64,000 nucleotides of DNA from Paraburkholderia acidipaludis NBRC 101816 (GCF_000684975.1 NZ_BAXZ01000011.1:1-64000), one strand, 5' to 3'; counted from the stretch's first letter, positions 44,179 to 53,205 are shown. Numbers and translations are program-made. Notes: generated by a model not told the origin, from the sequence alone.

Positions 44179-45057
44179 CTACCGGTCGCGCGGCGAGGAA
44201 CGCGCCGGATTGGCGCGACCGCGCGCGGCCTGCCAGGCCCAGAACACGTAGCCCGAGAGGCCGTACAGCACGAACAGGCCGAACAGCATCAGCGGCGGAT
44301 CGGACGAGACGAGCACGAACGCCACCACCACGAGCAGGATCGCCGCGAACGGTACGCGGTGCCGCACGTCGAGCGCCTTGCCGCTGTAGAACGGCGCGTT
44401 CGACACCATCGTCACGCCTGCATAGATCGTCAGCACGAAGGCGACCCAAGGCAGCCAGGCGAGCTTGACCGGCACGCGGTTGTCGGTGGACAGCCACACG
44501 AAGCCGGCGATCAGCGCCGCGGCCGCCGGGCTGGGCATGCCCTGGAAGAAGCGCTTGTCGACCACGCCGATGTTGGTGTTGAAACGCGCAAGCCGCAACG
44601 CCGCGCCGGAGCAGTACACGAAGGCCGCGAGCCAGCCCCAGCGCCCGAGATCCTTGAGCACCCACTCGTACATCACGAGCGCGGGCGCGACGCCGAACGA
44701 CACCATGTCCGAAAGGCTGTCGAACTGCTCGCCGAACGCGCTCTGCGAGTGCGTCATGCGCGCGACGCGCCCGTCCATGCCGTCCAGCACCATCGCCACG
44801 AAAATCGCGATGGCCGCCACTTCGAAGCGCACGTTCATTGCCTGCACCACGGCGAAGAAGCCGCAAAACAGCGCGGCCGTGGTGAACGCGTTGGGCAGCA
44901 GGTAGATGCCGCGCTTTTTCAGGAACTGCTGACGAGCGGCGCGGCGCGTGGCGGCGACGCCCATCGGCGGGTCCTGCAATGCCTTGTTGCGGCGAAACGG
45001 CCGCGGCAGCGGACCGCCTGGGCCGTTGCGGGGACGACGCGGTTTGAGTCCGGCCAT
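44179..45057 (-). CDS. pssA: CDP-diacylglycerol--serine O-phosphatidyltransferase
   Basis: This 292-residue membrane enzyme makes phosphatidylserine from CDP-diacylglycerol and serine. It carries the CDP-alcohol phosphatidyltransferase signature with its aspartates (DGMDGRVARMTHSQSAFGEQFDSLSD) and about seven membrane helices. The N-terminus of about 35 residues is basic and rich in Arg and Pro. It lies 11 bases after psd, the gene for the next step, so the two form a phosphatidylethanolamine unit. Confidence 0.94.
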   Translation of the reverse strand: MAGLKPRRPRNGPGGPLPRPFRRNKALQDPPMGVAATRRAARQQFLKKRGIYLLPNAFTTAALFCGFFAVVQAMNVRFEVAAIAIFVAMVLDGMDGRVARMTHSQSAFGEQFDSLSDMVSFGVAPALVMYEWVLKDLGRWGWLAAFVYCSGAALRLARFNTNIGVVDKRFFQGMPSPAAAALIAGFVWLSTDNRVPVKLAWLPWVAFVLTIYAGVTMVSNAPFYSGKALDVRHRVPFAAILLVVVAFVLVSSDPPLMLFGLFVLYGLSGYVFWAWQAARGRANPARSSPRDR

Positions 45058-45068
45058 CGCAACCCTCC

Positions 45069-45722
45069 TTAGGCCGATTGCGTTTGCAGTTCAGCGAGGA
45101 TCGTCGACGACGCGGACACCTTCTCGCCAATCGACACGCGCGGACGGCTGCCCACGGGCAGATAAACGTCGACACGCGAGCCGAAGCGGATGAAGCCATA
45201 GCGCTGGCCGCGCGAGAGCGGCTCGCCCGAGCGCACGTAGCAAAGAATGCGGCGCGCGATGAGGCCCGCGATCTGCACCGAGGTGACGACGGTGCCGTCG
45301 GCCATCGTCAGCACGACGGCGTTGCGCTCGTTTTCCGTCGAAGCCTTGTCGATGGCCGCGTTCAGGTACGCGCCGGGGAAATACTCGACCTTCGCAACGG
45401 CCCCATCGACCGGCGAACGTTGCGAGTGCACGTTGAACACGTTCATGAACACGCTGATCTTGAGCGCCTCGCGGTTCGCATACGGGTCGTGCGCAGTTTC
45501 GACGGCGACGATGCGGCCGTCGGCCGGGCACAACACGGCGTTGGCCTGGGTCGGGATCGGGCGCGGCGGATCGCGGAAGAACTGCACGACGAAAATGAGG
45601 ATCAGCCAGAACGGCCACGCGAGGCCGAACCCTGCGACTGCGTGGATCAAGAGCGCCACGACGGCCGCAATGGCGATGAACGGCCAGCCTTCGCGGGCGA
45701 TGATCGGGTGAGGGTAATTCAT
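45069..45722 (-). CDS. psd: Phosphatidylserine decarboxylase (short proenzyme type)
   Basis: This 217-residue enzyme converts phosphatidylserine to phosphatidylethanolamine. The protein is cut by itself at the GS of IRFGSRVD, which creates the pyruvoyl cofactor. An N-terminal membrane anchor (about residues 14-45) and NVHSQRSPVDG are visible. The short length fits the Psd type II-like form found in Burkholderia. It is separated from ilvC by a terminator, so psd-pssA needs its own start or read-through. Confidence 0.94.
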   Translation of the reverse strand: MNYPHPIIAREGWPFIAIAAVVALLIHAVAGFGLAWPFWLILIFVVQFFRDPPRPIPTQANAVLCPADGRIVAVETAHDPYANREALKISVFMNVFNVHSQRSPVDGAVAKVEYFPGAYLNAAIDKASTENERNAVVLTMADGTVVTSVQIAGLIARRILCYVRSGEPLSRGQRYGFIRFGSRVDVYLPVGSRPRVSIGEKVSASSTILAELQTQSA

Positions 45723-45760
45723 GGTGGCTTCGGTGTTTTTTTAAAAACCGTAGGATAGCA

Positions 45761-45796
45761 AAAGCCGCCCAGGCTTCATCCCACCTGGGCGGCTTT
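45761..45796 (-). terminator. Terminator after ilvC
   Basis: A perfect 13-bp stem (45761-45773 with 45784-45796) lies between ilvC and psd. Its inclusion of AAAGCC/GGCTTT ends gives a short T run on both strands. It should end most ilvIHC transcripts before psd. Confidence 0.85.
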
Positions 45797-45870
45797 TTGT
45801 CGGAACTGACGGCAGCGCGGCGGCGTTACGAAATATTCGCTGGCCGCCGGGCCACCCGGGCAACGTCAGA

Positions 45871-46887
45871 TCAGTTCTTCGACTGGTCGACGAGCTTGTT
45901 CGCGGCGATCCACGGCATCATCGCGCGCAGCTTCGCACCGACCTGCTCGATCTGGTGCTCGGCCGTCAGGCGGCGACGCGACTGCAGCGTCGGGGCGCCA
46001 GCGCGGTTTTCGATGATGAAGCTCTTCGCGTACTCGCCCGTTTGAATGTCGGTCAGCACCTGCTTCATTGCCTTCTTCGTCTCGGCCGTCACGATCTTCG
46101 GACCCGTCACGTACTCGCCGTATTCGGCGTTGTTCGAGATCGAGTAGTTCATGTTCGCGATGCCGCCTTCGTAGATCAGGTCGACGATCAGCTTCAACTC
46201 GTGCAGGCACTCGAAGTACGCCATTTCCGGCGCGTAGCCCGCTTCCACCAGCGTTTCGAAGCCAGCCTTGATCAGGTCGACCGTACCGCCGCACAGCACG
46301 GCTTGCTCGCCGAACAGATCGGTTTCGGTTTCTTCGCGGAAGTTCGTTTCGATGATGCCGGCACGGCCGCCGCCGTTCGCTGCCGCGTACGACAGGGCGA
46401 CGTCACGCGCCGCGCCCGACTTGTCCTGATGGACAGCGATCAGGTGGGGCACGCCGCCGCCTTGCGAGTAGGTGCCGCGAACCGTGTGGCCCGGCGCCTT
46501 CGGGGCGATCATGATGACGTCCAGATCGGCGCGCGGGATCACCTGGCCGTAGTGGACGTTGAAGCCGTGCGCGAACGCCAGCGCAGCGCCGTTCTTGATG
46601 TTGGCGTGCACTTCCTTCGCGTACACGTCGGCGATCTGCTCGTCGGGCAGGAGCATCATCACGACGTCGGCGTTCTTGACGGCCTCGGCGACTTCCTTGA
46701 CCGCGAGGCCGGCGTTCTCGGCCTTGCTCCACGAAGCGCCGCCCTTACGCAGGCCGACCGTCACGTTCACGCCGCTGTCCTTGAGGTTCAGCGCGTGCGC
46801 GTGGCCCTGCGAGCCGTAACCGATGATGGTGACCTGCTTGCCTTTGATGAGGGAGAGGTCGGCGTCCTTGTCGTAAAAAACTTTCAT
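45871..46887 (-). CDS. ilvC: Ketol-acid reductoisomerase (class I)
   Basis: This 338-residue NADPH- and Mg-dependent enzyme performs the second common step of isoleucine and valine synthesis. It has the Rossmann motif GYGSQGHAHALNL and the metal-binding glutamates and aspartate (DLFGEQAVL, EMAYFECLHELKLI). The start at 46887 has AGGGAA 7 bases upstream. Confidence 0.97.
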   Translation of the reverse strand: MKVFYDKDADLSLIKGKQVTIIGYGSQGHAHALNLKDSGVNVTVGLRKGGASWSKAENAGLAVKEVAEAVKNADVVMMLLPDEQIADVYAKEVHANIKNGAALAFAHGFNVHYGQVIPRADLDVIMIAPKAPGHTVRGTYSQGGGVPHLIAVHQDKSGAARDVALSYAAANGGGRAGIIETNFREETETDLFGEQAVLCGGTVDLIKAGFETLVEAGYAPEMAYFECLHELKLIVDLIYEGGIANMNYSISNNAEYGEYVTGPKIVTAETKKAMKQVLTDIQTGEYAKSFIIENRAGAPTLQSRRRLTAEHQIEQVGAKLRAMMPWIAANKLVDQSKN

Positions 46888-46977
46888 GTCTGTTCCCTGG
46901 CGAGAGTACAAAAATAAGCGAAAAAATTGAGAAATCCGGTACTGCAGTAGGTGAATCCGACGAATGGCGCGGTGTCG

Positions 46978-47469
46978 TCACACCTTCAGAATGCGCTCCC
47001 CGCGCCCGATGCCCGAGCCGCCCGTGCGAACGGTTTCGAGAATCGCGGTGGCGTCGATCGCTTCGATGAACGCGTCGAGCTTGTCGCTCGCCCCCGTCAG
47101 CTCGATCGTGTAAGTCTTTTCGGTGACGTCGATGATGCGGCCGCGGAAAATGTCCGCCATCCGCTTCATTTCCTCACGCTCCTTGCCGACCGCCCTGACC
47201 TTGATCAGCATCAGCTCGCGCTCGATGTGGGCGCCCTCGGTCAGGTCGACCACTTTCACCACCTCGATCAGGCGGTTCAGATGCTTCGTGATCTGTTCGA
47301 TCACGTCGTCCGAGCCAATGGAAACGATGGTCATGCGCGACAGCGAACGGTCTTCGGTCGGCGCCACCGTCAAGGTTTCAATGTTGTAGCCGCGTGCGGA
47401 GAAGAGTCCGACCACGCGCGAGAGCGCGCCCGGCTCGTTTTCCAGCAAAACGGAAATGATGTGTCTCAT
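46978..47469 (-). CDS. ilvH: Acetolactate synthase small (regulatory) subunit
   Basis: This 163-residue protein has an N-terminal ACT domain (MRHIISVLLENEPGALSRVVGLFSARGYNI) that binds valine for feedback inhibition, and a C-terminal domain common to IlvH/IlvN. It pairs with the large subunit encoded upstream. It lies 113 bases after ilvI and 90 before ilvC. Confidence 0.96.
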   Translation of the reverse strand: MRHIISVLLENEPGALSRVVGLFSARGYNIETLTVAPTEDRSLSRMTIVSIGSDDVIEQITKHLNRLIEVVKVVDLTEGAHIERELMLIKVRAVGKEREEMKRMADIFRGRIIDVTEKTYTIELTGASDKLDAFIEAIDATAILETVRTGGSGIGRGERILKV

Positions 47470-47582
47470 GATGGGTTCCGCGATTTATCCAGTTAGCGTG
47501 ATGCCGTGCGTTCCCGCGAACCCGCGCGCCCGTTGTGTGGGCGCGCGCCGCGCGGAATGGTCACGGCGCCGTGCAAATACCG

Positions 47583-49370
47583 TTACAGGTCTTCCGAACC
47601 GAGCAGCATCTCGGTGATGCCCTTGCCGGCCTGAACCATCGGCCAGACGTTTTCGGAAGGGTCGGTCTGGAAATCGAGGAACACCGTGCGGTCCTTCAGG
47701 CGCAGCGCTTCCTTGAGCGCCGGCTCCACATCAGCGGTCTTTTCGATCCGCATGCCGACGTGGCCGTATGCTTCGGCGAGCTTCACGAAGTCGGGCAGCG
47801 CATCCATGTACGAATGCGAATAGCGCTTGCTGTATTCGATCTGCTGCCACTGGCGGACCATGCCGAGGTAGCGGTTGTTCAGCGAGATGATCTTCACGGG
47901 CGTGTCGTACTGCTTGCAGGTCGACAGCTCCTGAATGCACATCTGGATCGAGCCTTCGCCCGTGATGCACAGCACGTCGTCGTCCGGGTGCGCCATCTTC
48001 ACGCCCATCGCCGCCGGCAGGCCGAAGCCCATCGTACCGAGGCCGCCCGAGTTGATCCAGCGGCGCGGCTGGTTGAAGCGGTAGAACTGCGCGGCCCACA
48101 TCTGGTGCTGGCCCACGTCCGAACATACGAACGCGTTGCCGCCCGTGAGCTCCCACGCCTTTTCCACCACGTACTGCGGCTTGATGATCTCGCTGCTGCG
48201 ATCGAACTTCAGGCAGTTCTTCTCGCGCCAGCCTTCGATGTCCTTCCACCAGTCGGCGAGCGCGGCCGTATCGGGGCCGTGCTCGGCGTGCTGAAGCTGC
48301 TCGATGAGCTCCTTGAGCACTTCCTTCACGTCGCCGACGATAGGAATGTCGACCTTCACGCGCTTGCTGATCGAAGACGGGTCGATGTCGATGTGAATGA
48401 TCTTGCGCGGACGCGACGCGAAGTGCGCCGGGTCGCCGATCACGCGGTCGTCGAAGCGCGCGCCGATCGCGATCAGCACGTCGCAGTGCTGCATCGCCAT
48501 GTTGGCTTCGAACGTACCGTGCATGCCGAGCATGCCGAGGAACTTGCGGTCGCTCGCGCGATAGCCGCCCAGCCCCATCAGCGTGTTCGTGACCGGGTAG
48601 CCGAGCAGGTCTGCGAACTGGTTCAGTTCGCGCGCCGCATCCGCGAGGATGATGCCGCCGCCGGTGTAGATATACGGGCGTTTGGCCGTCAGCAGCAGCG
48701 AAACCGCCTTGCGGATCTGCCCCGAGTGGCCCTTCGTGACCGGGTTATACGAGCGCAGCGCGATGTTCTTGATCGGCTCATAGGCGCACGGCATCTTCGA
48801 CACGTCCTTCGGAATGTCGATCAGCACGGGGCCGGGACGGCCGGTGCGCGCAATGTAGAAAGCTTTCTTGACGGTGGCGGCGAGGTCGCGCACGTCCTTC
48901 ACGAGGAAGTTGTGCTTGACGCAGGGACGCGTGATGCCGACCGTGTCGCACTCCTGGAAGGCGTCCTGACCAATCGCGGCGGTAGGCACCTGGCCGCTGA
49001 TGATCACCATCGGGATCGAATCCATATAGGCCGTCGCGATGCCCGTCACCGCATTGGTGACGCCAGGGCCCGAAGTCACGAGACACACGCCGACCTTGCC
49101 GGTCGAGCGGGAGTAGGCGTCGGCCGCATGCACGGCTGCCTGTTCGTGGCGCACGAGCACGTGCTGAATCTTGTCCTGCTTGTACAGCTCGTCGTAGATG
49201 TAGAGTACCGAGCCGCCGGGATAACCCCAGATGAATTCGACCTGCTCGTCGGCGAGCGCCTTCATCAGCACGGTTCCGCCGATGGACTGGCCTTGCTGGC
49301 CATGAGGGTCAGATTCGTTTGAAACGGGGGGGACCGACGTGGAGAATTCCGCGCTGGGCATATTCATCAT
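47583..49370 (-). CDS. ilvI: Acetolactate synthase large (catalytic) subunit
   Basis: This 595-residue thiamine-diphosphate enzyme condenses pyruvate with pyruvate or 2-oxobutyrate. The TPP-activating glutamate is in RHEQAAVH, and the metal/TPP motif is GEGSIQMCIQEL. Three ATG codons lie within the first four codons (49370, 49367, 49361), so the exact start is open. It is the first gene of the ilvIHC operon, behind a strong promoter and a leader of about 140 bases. Confidence 0.95.
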   Translation of the reverse strand: MMNMPSAEFSTSVPPVSNESDPHGQQGQSIGGTVLMKALADEQVEFIWGYPGGSVLYIYDELYKQDKIQHVLVRHEQAAVHAADAYSRSTGKVGVCLVTSGPGVTNAVTGIATAYMDSIPMVIISGQVPTAAIGQDAFQECDTVGITRPCVKHNFLVKDVRDLAATVKKAFYIARTGRPGPVLIDIPKDVSKMPCAYEPIKNIALRSYNPVTKGHSGQIRKAVSLLLTAKRPYIYTGGGIILADAARELNQFADLLGYPVTNTLMGLGGYRASDRKFLGMLGMHGTFEANMAMQHCDVLIAIGARFDDRVIGDPAHFASRPRKIIHIDIDPSSISKRVKVDIPIVGDVKEVLKELIEQLQHAEHGPDTAALADWWKDIEGWREKNCLKFDRSSEIIKPQYVVEKAWELTGGNAFVCSDVGQHQMWAAQFYRFNQPRRWINSGGLGTMGFGLPAAMGVKMAHPDDDVLCITGEGSIQMCIQELSTCKQYDTPVKIISLNNRYLGMVRQWQQIEYSKRYSHSYMDALPDFVKLAEAYGHVGMRIEKTADVEPALKEALRLKDRTVFLDFQTDPSENVWPMVQAGKGITEMLLGSEDL

Positions 49371-49477
49371 TCACCTTTCGAATTTTCGGCAAAAAATTGA
49401 TCGGGTGCTCTCTGCCGGGCTTGTGGCTCGGGTTCAAGCGGCGCGTCCAGTTGACAGATGAGCCTCTTGGGCCACAT
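49367..49477 (-). CDS. Upstream ORF in the ilvI leader
   Basis: A 36-codon frame starts with ATG at 49477, about 30 bases after the predicted transcription start, and ends with a TGA overlapping the first ilvI ATG. It is not rich in Ile, Leu or Val, so a classical attenuator is not supported. It could couple translation of ilvI or be chance. Confidence 0.3.
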   Translation of the reverse strand: MWPKRLICQLDAPLEPEPQARQRAPDQFFAENSKGE

Positions 49478-49514
49478 CCGAATTGAGACAAGTCACTTAT
49501 GTTGCGAACCGTCG

Positions 49515-49543
49515 AAGATAGCGGCTCGTGCCCCACTGGTCAA
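49515..49543 (-). promoter_or_regulatory. Sigma-70-type promoter of ilvIHC
   Basis: On the minus strand, TTGACC (49538-49543) and TATCTT (49515-49520) are separated by exactly 17 bases. Transcription would start near 49508. The 342 bases between ilvI and the divergent sigma-factor gene hold this promoter and the upstream ORF. Confidence 0.75.
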
Positions 49544-49712
49544 GCAATTCTTGCAGCCTGTGCAGGACCCGAGACTGACGGAAGGCTGACGCAACCCTGG
49601 GTGTTTGGCCGCGCCATTACCCCGCGAGCGCGAAAATTTGCTAGGATCCGCGAGTTTTACGACATTTTTCGAACGATTACGCGCACGCTCTGGTGGCGGC
49701 GCCCCGCAACGG

Positions 49713-50276
49713 ATGGCATCAGACAAAGAACTCGCCGATTTTCTGGCGGGCGTCGAGAGACGCGCGTTCAAGCAGACGGTCTACGCCGTGCGGGACGACG
49801 ACGCCTCGCTCGACATCGTGCAGGACGCGATGATCAAGCTCGCGGAAAAATACGGAGACCGACCCGCAGCAGAACTCCCGCTGCTGTTTCAGCGCATCCT
49901 GCAAAATGCGACACATGATTTTTTTCGCCGGCAAAAAGTACGCAATACTTGGGTAAGCCTGTTCTCTTCGCTCGGCAACGCCGACGACGAGGACTTCGAC
50001 CCCCTCGAAACCTTCGAGGCCGAGCAGGGATCCGCGGGCGCAGAAAGCAGCGAGCAGCAGCTGGAACGGGAACAGGTGCTCAACCTGATCGATCAAGAAA
50101 TCCAGAAATTACCGGCACGTCAACGGGAGGCGTTTCTCATGCGTTATTGGGAAGATATGGATGTCGCCGAGACTGCCGCCGCGATGGGCTGCTCCGAAGG
50201 CAGTGTGAAAACGCACTGCTCCCGGGCCACCCACACGCTGGCACAAGCGCTCAAGGCGAAAGGAATCACGCTATGA
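49713..50276 (+). CDS. ECF-type RNA polymerase sigma factor
   Basis: This 187-residue protein has sigma region 2 (about residues 10-80, with DDDASLDIVQDAMIKL and LFQRILQNATHDFFRRQ) and region 4 (about 125-180, LPARQREAFLMRYWEDMDVAETAAAMGCSEGSVKTHCSRA). An acidic linker of about 35 residues joins them. The start at 49713 (MASDKELADFL) is chosen from domain limits; its ribosome site is weak. Its stop overlaps the start of the next gene (ATGA). The regulon is unknown. Confidence 0.88.
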   Translation: MASDKELADFLAGVERRAFKQTVYAVRDDDASLDIVQDAMIKLAEKYGDRPAAELPLLFQRILQNATHDFFRRQKVRNTWVSLFSSLGNADDEDFDPLETFEAEQGSAGAESSEQQLEREQVLNLIDQEIQKLPARQREAFLMRYWEDMDVAETAAAMGCSEGSVKTHCSRATHTLAQALKAKGITL

Positions 50277-50722
50277 GCTCCACTCTCGAAAACAAAGAAC
50301 TAGAGTTCGTGCGGGAGCTGCGCCGTGCCCTCGACGAGAGTGCCGCCAGCCTGCCCGCCTCCGCTACGGATCGTCTCGCCGCCGCCCGCCGTACCGCGCT
50401 CGCCCACAAGAAGGCCGAGCTGGTGTTCGTGCGCGTGCCGGCGCTCGCGCCTGCCGGTGCCGCTGTCGGCGCTCTTGCTGGCGCTTCCACTGGAATACCC
50501 GGTGGTCTTGCCGCACCGCGCCGCCGCTCGCCGCTCGCGCGCCTCGTGCTCGCGTGGCCGCTCGTCGTGCTCGTGGCGGGCCTCTTCGCCATCGCGTACT
50601 TCGAGGACCAGCAGCGCACGGCCGAGCTTGCCGATATCGACGCCGCCATGCTGAGCGACGACCTGCCGCTCACGGCGTATCTCGATCACGGCTTCAACGC
50701 CTACCTGTCGCGATCGCATTAA
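50273..50722 (+). CDS. DUF3619 one-TM protein, putative anti-sigma factor
   Basis: This 149-residue protein has a helical cytoplasmic N-terminal part (about 1-45), a Pro/Ala/Gly-rich linker and one membrane helix (about 87-108) followed by a short acidic C-terminus. It resembles DUF3619. Translational coupling to an ECF sigma gene and the one-TM topology suggest it restrains the sigma factor, though no classical anti-sigma zinc motif (HXXXCXXC) is present. This role is inferred. Confidence 0.75.
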   Translation: MSSTLENKELEFVRELRRALDESAASLPASATDRLAAARRTALAHKKAELVFVRVPALAPAGAAVGALAGASTGIPGGLAAPRRRSPLARLVLAWPLVVLVAGLFAIAYFEDQQRTAELADIDAAMLSDDLPLTAYLDHGFNAYLSRSH

Positions 50723-50738
50723 CGGGGAGACGCACGGG

Positions 50739-51512
50739 GTGAGCTACAAGCGCGGCCTGGCCGTAGCGATCGGATCGGTAGTCGCGGCACTCGTGTCGTA
50801 TGTGGCCACCTATCCGCGCTTTCACCCCGAGCCCGCGCCCGGTGTCGCGGCCAGCGCGCCGGCCAGCGGAGCCTCGGTAGAAACCTCGATCGCCACCGCA
50901 TTTGCGCCCCTGCCGGGCCGCAAGGGTCCGCTCGCCTGGATCAATCTTACCGACGCGCAGCGCACGGCACTCGCGCCGTTCGCCGTCGAATGGGACAAGT
51001 TCAGCGACGAGCGCCGCAAGAAATGGCTGAAAATCGCCAGTCGTTACCCGAAGTTGACGCCAGATGCGCAAAAGCGATTGCATGACCGCATGACCGAGTG
51101 GGTCCGCATGACCCCCGAGCAGCGGCGCGTCGCGCGCGAAAACTATCAGGTGTCCAAGGAGTTGCCGGCGCAGGCGCGCCAGCGCGCCTGGAAAGACTAT
51201 CAGCAGCTTTCGCCCGAGCAGAAGGCCAGGCTTGCCGCGACCGAGCGCAAGCGCCGCACGGTCGTCAGCGCACCGCCGAGCGGCACCAAGAGCGAGGTCC
51301 GCGACATCGACCGCCTTGTCGACGAACGCGACCGCCGCAACCAGCCGCACTCGCCCGCTTCGGCGCCGCCGGGCATGGTCCCGGGCTCGGCGCCGGGCGC
51401 CATGAACGCGCCAGCGGCCACGGCGGCAATCCCGCCGGCCGCGAGCTTCGCACCGGCCACGCCCGTTCCGGTTTCGCCGGCCGAAGCGCCCGCTGCGTAC
51501 AAAGGTTCGTAA
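50739..51512 (+). CDS. DUF3106 domain protein
   Basis: This 257-residue protein has an N-terminal hydrophobic segment (about residues 8-25, signal or anchor). The DUF3106 region (about 60-150) is helical, basic and repetitive, with motifs of the type W..ER..W...A..YP.L.P and RMTPEQRRVARENYQ. A Pro/Ala-rich tail follows. The start codon is GTG with GGGGAGA 8 bases upstream. It is probably exported and part of the sigma-factor operon. Function unknown. Confidence 0.78.
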   Translation: MSYKRGLAVAIGSVVAALVSYVATYPRFHPEPAPGVAASAPASGASVETSIATAFAPLPGRKGPLAWINLTDAQRTALAPFAVEWDKFSDERRKKWLKIASRYPKLTPDAQKRLHDRMTEWVRMTPEQRRVARENYQVSKELPAQARQRAWKDYQQLSPEQKARLAATERKRRTVVSAPPSGTKSEVRDIDRLVDERDRRNQPHSPASAPPGMVPGSAPGAMNAPAATAAIPPAASFAPATPVPVSPAEAPAAYKGS

Positions 51513-51612
51513 GTCCCCTTCCGCTGCTTTCCCCTGGGTGCCGCACTGGGGGCGTTCGCAGGTATGCTTGGGGCGTCCTGTCTCCGTCCCTGTTCCGATT
51601 TCCGGCGCCACC

Positions 51613-52143
51613 GTGACCGAACCCGCCATCGCCGAGATGCAAGCGTCCCCCGCCGCCACGAGCGCCGGGGCGCCTCCGTCCATCCGCCGGCGCCTGGCCG
51701 CGCTTCTGTACGAAAGCGTGCTGCTGTTCGGCGTGGTCTTCATCGCCGGGCTCGCGTTCAGCCTCGCCCTGCGCCAGCGCAACGGCCTCACTTATCATCA
51801 CCTGCTGTCGGTCTGGATCGCGATCGTGGCGGGTGTCTACTTCGTCGGCTGCTGGCACCGCGGCGGGCAGACACTGCCGATGAAGACCTGGCGCCTGCGC
51901 GTGGTCGGCCCGCACGGCACGCCGCCCTCGCTCCCACGCGCAACGCTGCGCTACCTCGCTGCCTGGCTCTGGTTCCTGCCGCCGCTTGCGCTGCATCCGC
52001 TCATCAACCTCTCGATTCCGCGCACGCTCCTGCTCGAGGTCGTCTGGTTCGCACTCTGGGTCGCGAGCGCACGCTTCGGCGCCAGCCGCCAATTTCTGCA
52101 CGACCGTATCGCGGGCACGCGCATCGCCGCCGTGCCCCGCTAG
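51613..52143 (+). CDS. RDD family membrane protein
   Basis: This protein of about 176 residues has four likely membrane helices and the RDD pattern: an Arg near the first helix (RRRLAALLYESVLLFG), Asp/Asn-type residues, and KTWRLRVV and FLHDRIAGTRI near the end. RDD proteins are poorly understood; some act as ion antiporters. The GTG at 51613 is one choice of start and the N-terminus is uncertain by about 25 codons. Confidence 0.8.
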   Translation: MTEPAIAEMQASPAATSAGAPPSIRRRLAALLYESVLLFGVVFIAGLAFSLALRQRNGLTYHHLLSVWIAIVAGVYFVGCWHRGGQTLPMKTWRLRVVGPHGTPPSLPRATLRYLAAWLWFLPPLALHPLINLSIPRTLLLEVVWFALWVASARFGASRQFLHDRIAGTRIAAVPR

Positions 52144-52194
52144 CTCTGGCCATTTCGCCACACCGCAGGACCGCGTAACAAGAACATCTTGTGA

Positions 52195-52212
52195 CTGTCA
52201 CGGCACCGTCAC
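52195..52212 (+). promoter_or_regulatory. Pho box-like direct repeat (PhoB site)
   Basis: CTGTCAC-GGCA-CCGTCAC is a 7-4-7 arrangement with the 11-base period of the Pho box (consensus CTGTCAT repeated). Six of seven positions match the consensus in the first repeat and five in the second. It lies 46 bases before the preferred start of the PlcP-like gene. The -10 element is not obvious. Assignment as a PhoB site is an inference supported by the gene functions downstream. Confidence 0.55.
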
Positions 52213-52257
52213 GCCCGCATGGCGCAATGCGCGTATTGCAAACCCGCAGCGCGAGCC

Positions 52258-53205
52258 ATGGCCCAGAACCCGACCGCGACCACGCTGTTCCGGCAGACCA
52301 CCGGACCGGCCACCGACCCCGCCGCTTTCCACTCCGGCTCTGGCGGCGCCACCTTTTCTCCACCGCCGCCGCCGCTCTCCAGCGACACCGCCACCGGCCC
52401 CCACGACGACGACCATCCCGCCCCGCATCGCTACCGCACCATCTGGCTCTCCGACATCCACCTCGGATCGAACGGCTGCCAGGCGAACTACCTCCTCGAT
52501 TTTCTCCGTCACAACGAGTCGGAATACCTGTACCTCGTCGGCGACATCATCGACGGCTGGCAGTTGAAAAAGGGCTGGTACTGGCCGCAGGCGCACAACG
52601 ACGTGGTGCAGAAGGTGCTGCGCAAGGCGCGCAAGGGCACCCAGGTCGTGTACATCCCGGGCAATCACGACGAAGCGGCGCGCCAGTTCTGCAACCTCGC
52701 GTTCGGTGACATCCACGTGCGCGACGAAGCATTTCACACGACGCTCGCCGGCAAGCGCCTGTGGGTCGTGCACGGCGATCTGTTCGACGGCGTGATCCAG
52801 CACGCCAAGTGGCTCGCCTACCTCGGCGACTCGGCGTATACGCTGATCCTCGTGCTGAACCGCTGGTTCAACCGCATCCGCGCGAAGCTGGGCTTCCAGT
52901 ACTGGTCGCTCTCGCAGTACCTCAAGCACCAGGTGAAGAACGCCGTGAACTTCATCTCGTCGTTCGAGCGCGTGATGACCGACGAAGCGCGCCGCCGCGG
53001 CTGCGACGGCGTGGTCTGCGGCCACATCCACAAAGCCGAGATTCGCGACATCGACGGCGTGCTGTACTGCAACGACGGCGACTGGGTGGAAAGCCTCTCG
53101 GCGCTCGTCGAAACCGTCGAGGGCGAACTGCGCATCGTCTACTGGACGGTAATGCAGGCCCCCGAGGCGCAAGGCGCCTCGCGTAAGGCACGCGTAAGCG
53201 CATGA
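52258..53205 (+). CDS. plcP: PlcP-like metallophosphoesterase (phospholipase C)
   Basis: The protein has about 315 residues, with a low-complexity N-terminus of about 55 residues and then a calcineurin-like domain. All metal motifs are present: SDIHLGS, GDIIDGW, PGNHDE, HGDLFD, GHIHKAEI. Databases often name the family UDP-2,3-diacylglucosamine diphosphatase. The segments WYWPQAHNDVVQKVLRKARKG and YWSLSQYLKHQVKNAVNFI instead match my memory of PlcP, which cleaves phospholipid head groups to diacylglycerol in phosphate-starved alphaproteobacteria. The start at 52258 is preferred over 52219, which almost touches the Pho box. Followed by a glycosyltransferase and dgkA. Confidence 0.7.
   Translation: MAQNPTATTLFRQTTGPATDPAAFHSGSGGATFSPPPPPLSSDTATGPHDDDHPAPHRYRTIWLSDIHLGSNGCQANYLLDFLRHNESEYLYLVGDIIDGWQLKKGWYWPQAHNDVVQKVLRKARKGTQVVYIPGNHDEAARQFCNLAFGDIHVRDEAFHTTLAGKRLWVVHGDLFDGVIQHAKWLAYLGDSAYTLILVLNRWFNRIRAKLGFQYWSLSQYLKHQVKNAVNFISSFERVMTDEARRRGCDGVVCGHIHKAEIRDIDGVLYCNDGDWVESLSALVETVEGELRIVYWTVMQAPEAQGASRKARVSA

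Noticed and set aside
52219..53205. LpxH (UDP-2,3-diacylglucosamine hydrolase of lipid A synthesis) as identity of the phosphoesterase
   Set aside because: The protein is larger than LpxH and the WYWPQAHND and YWSLSQYLK segments fit PlcP-like proteins; the neighbours are lipid-remodelling type.
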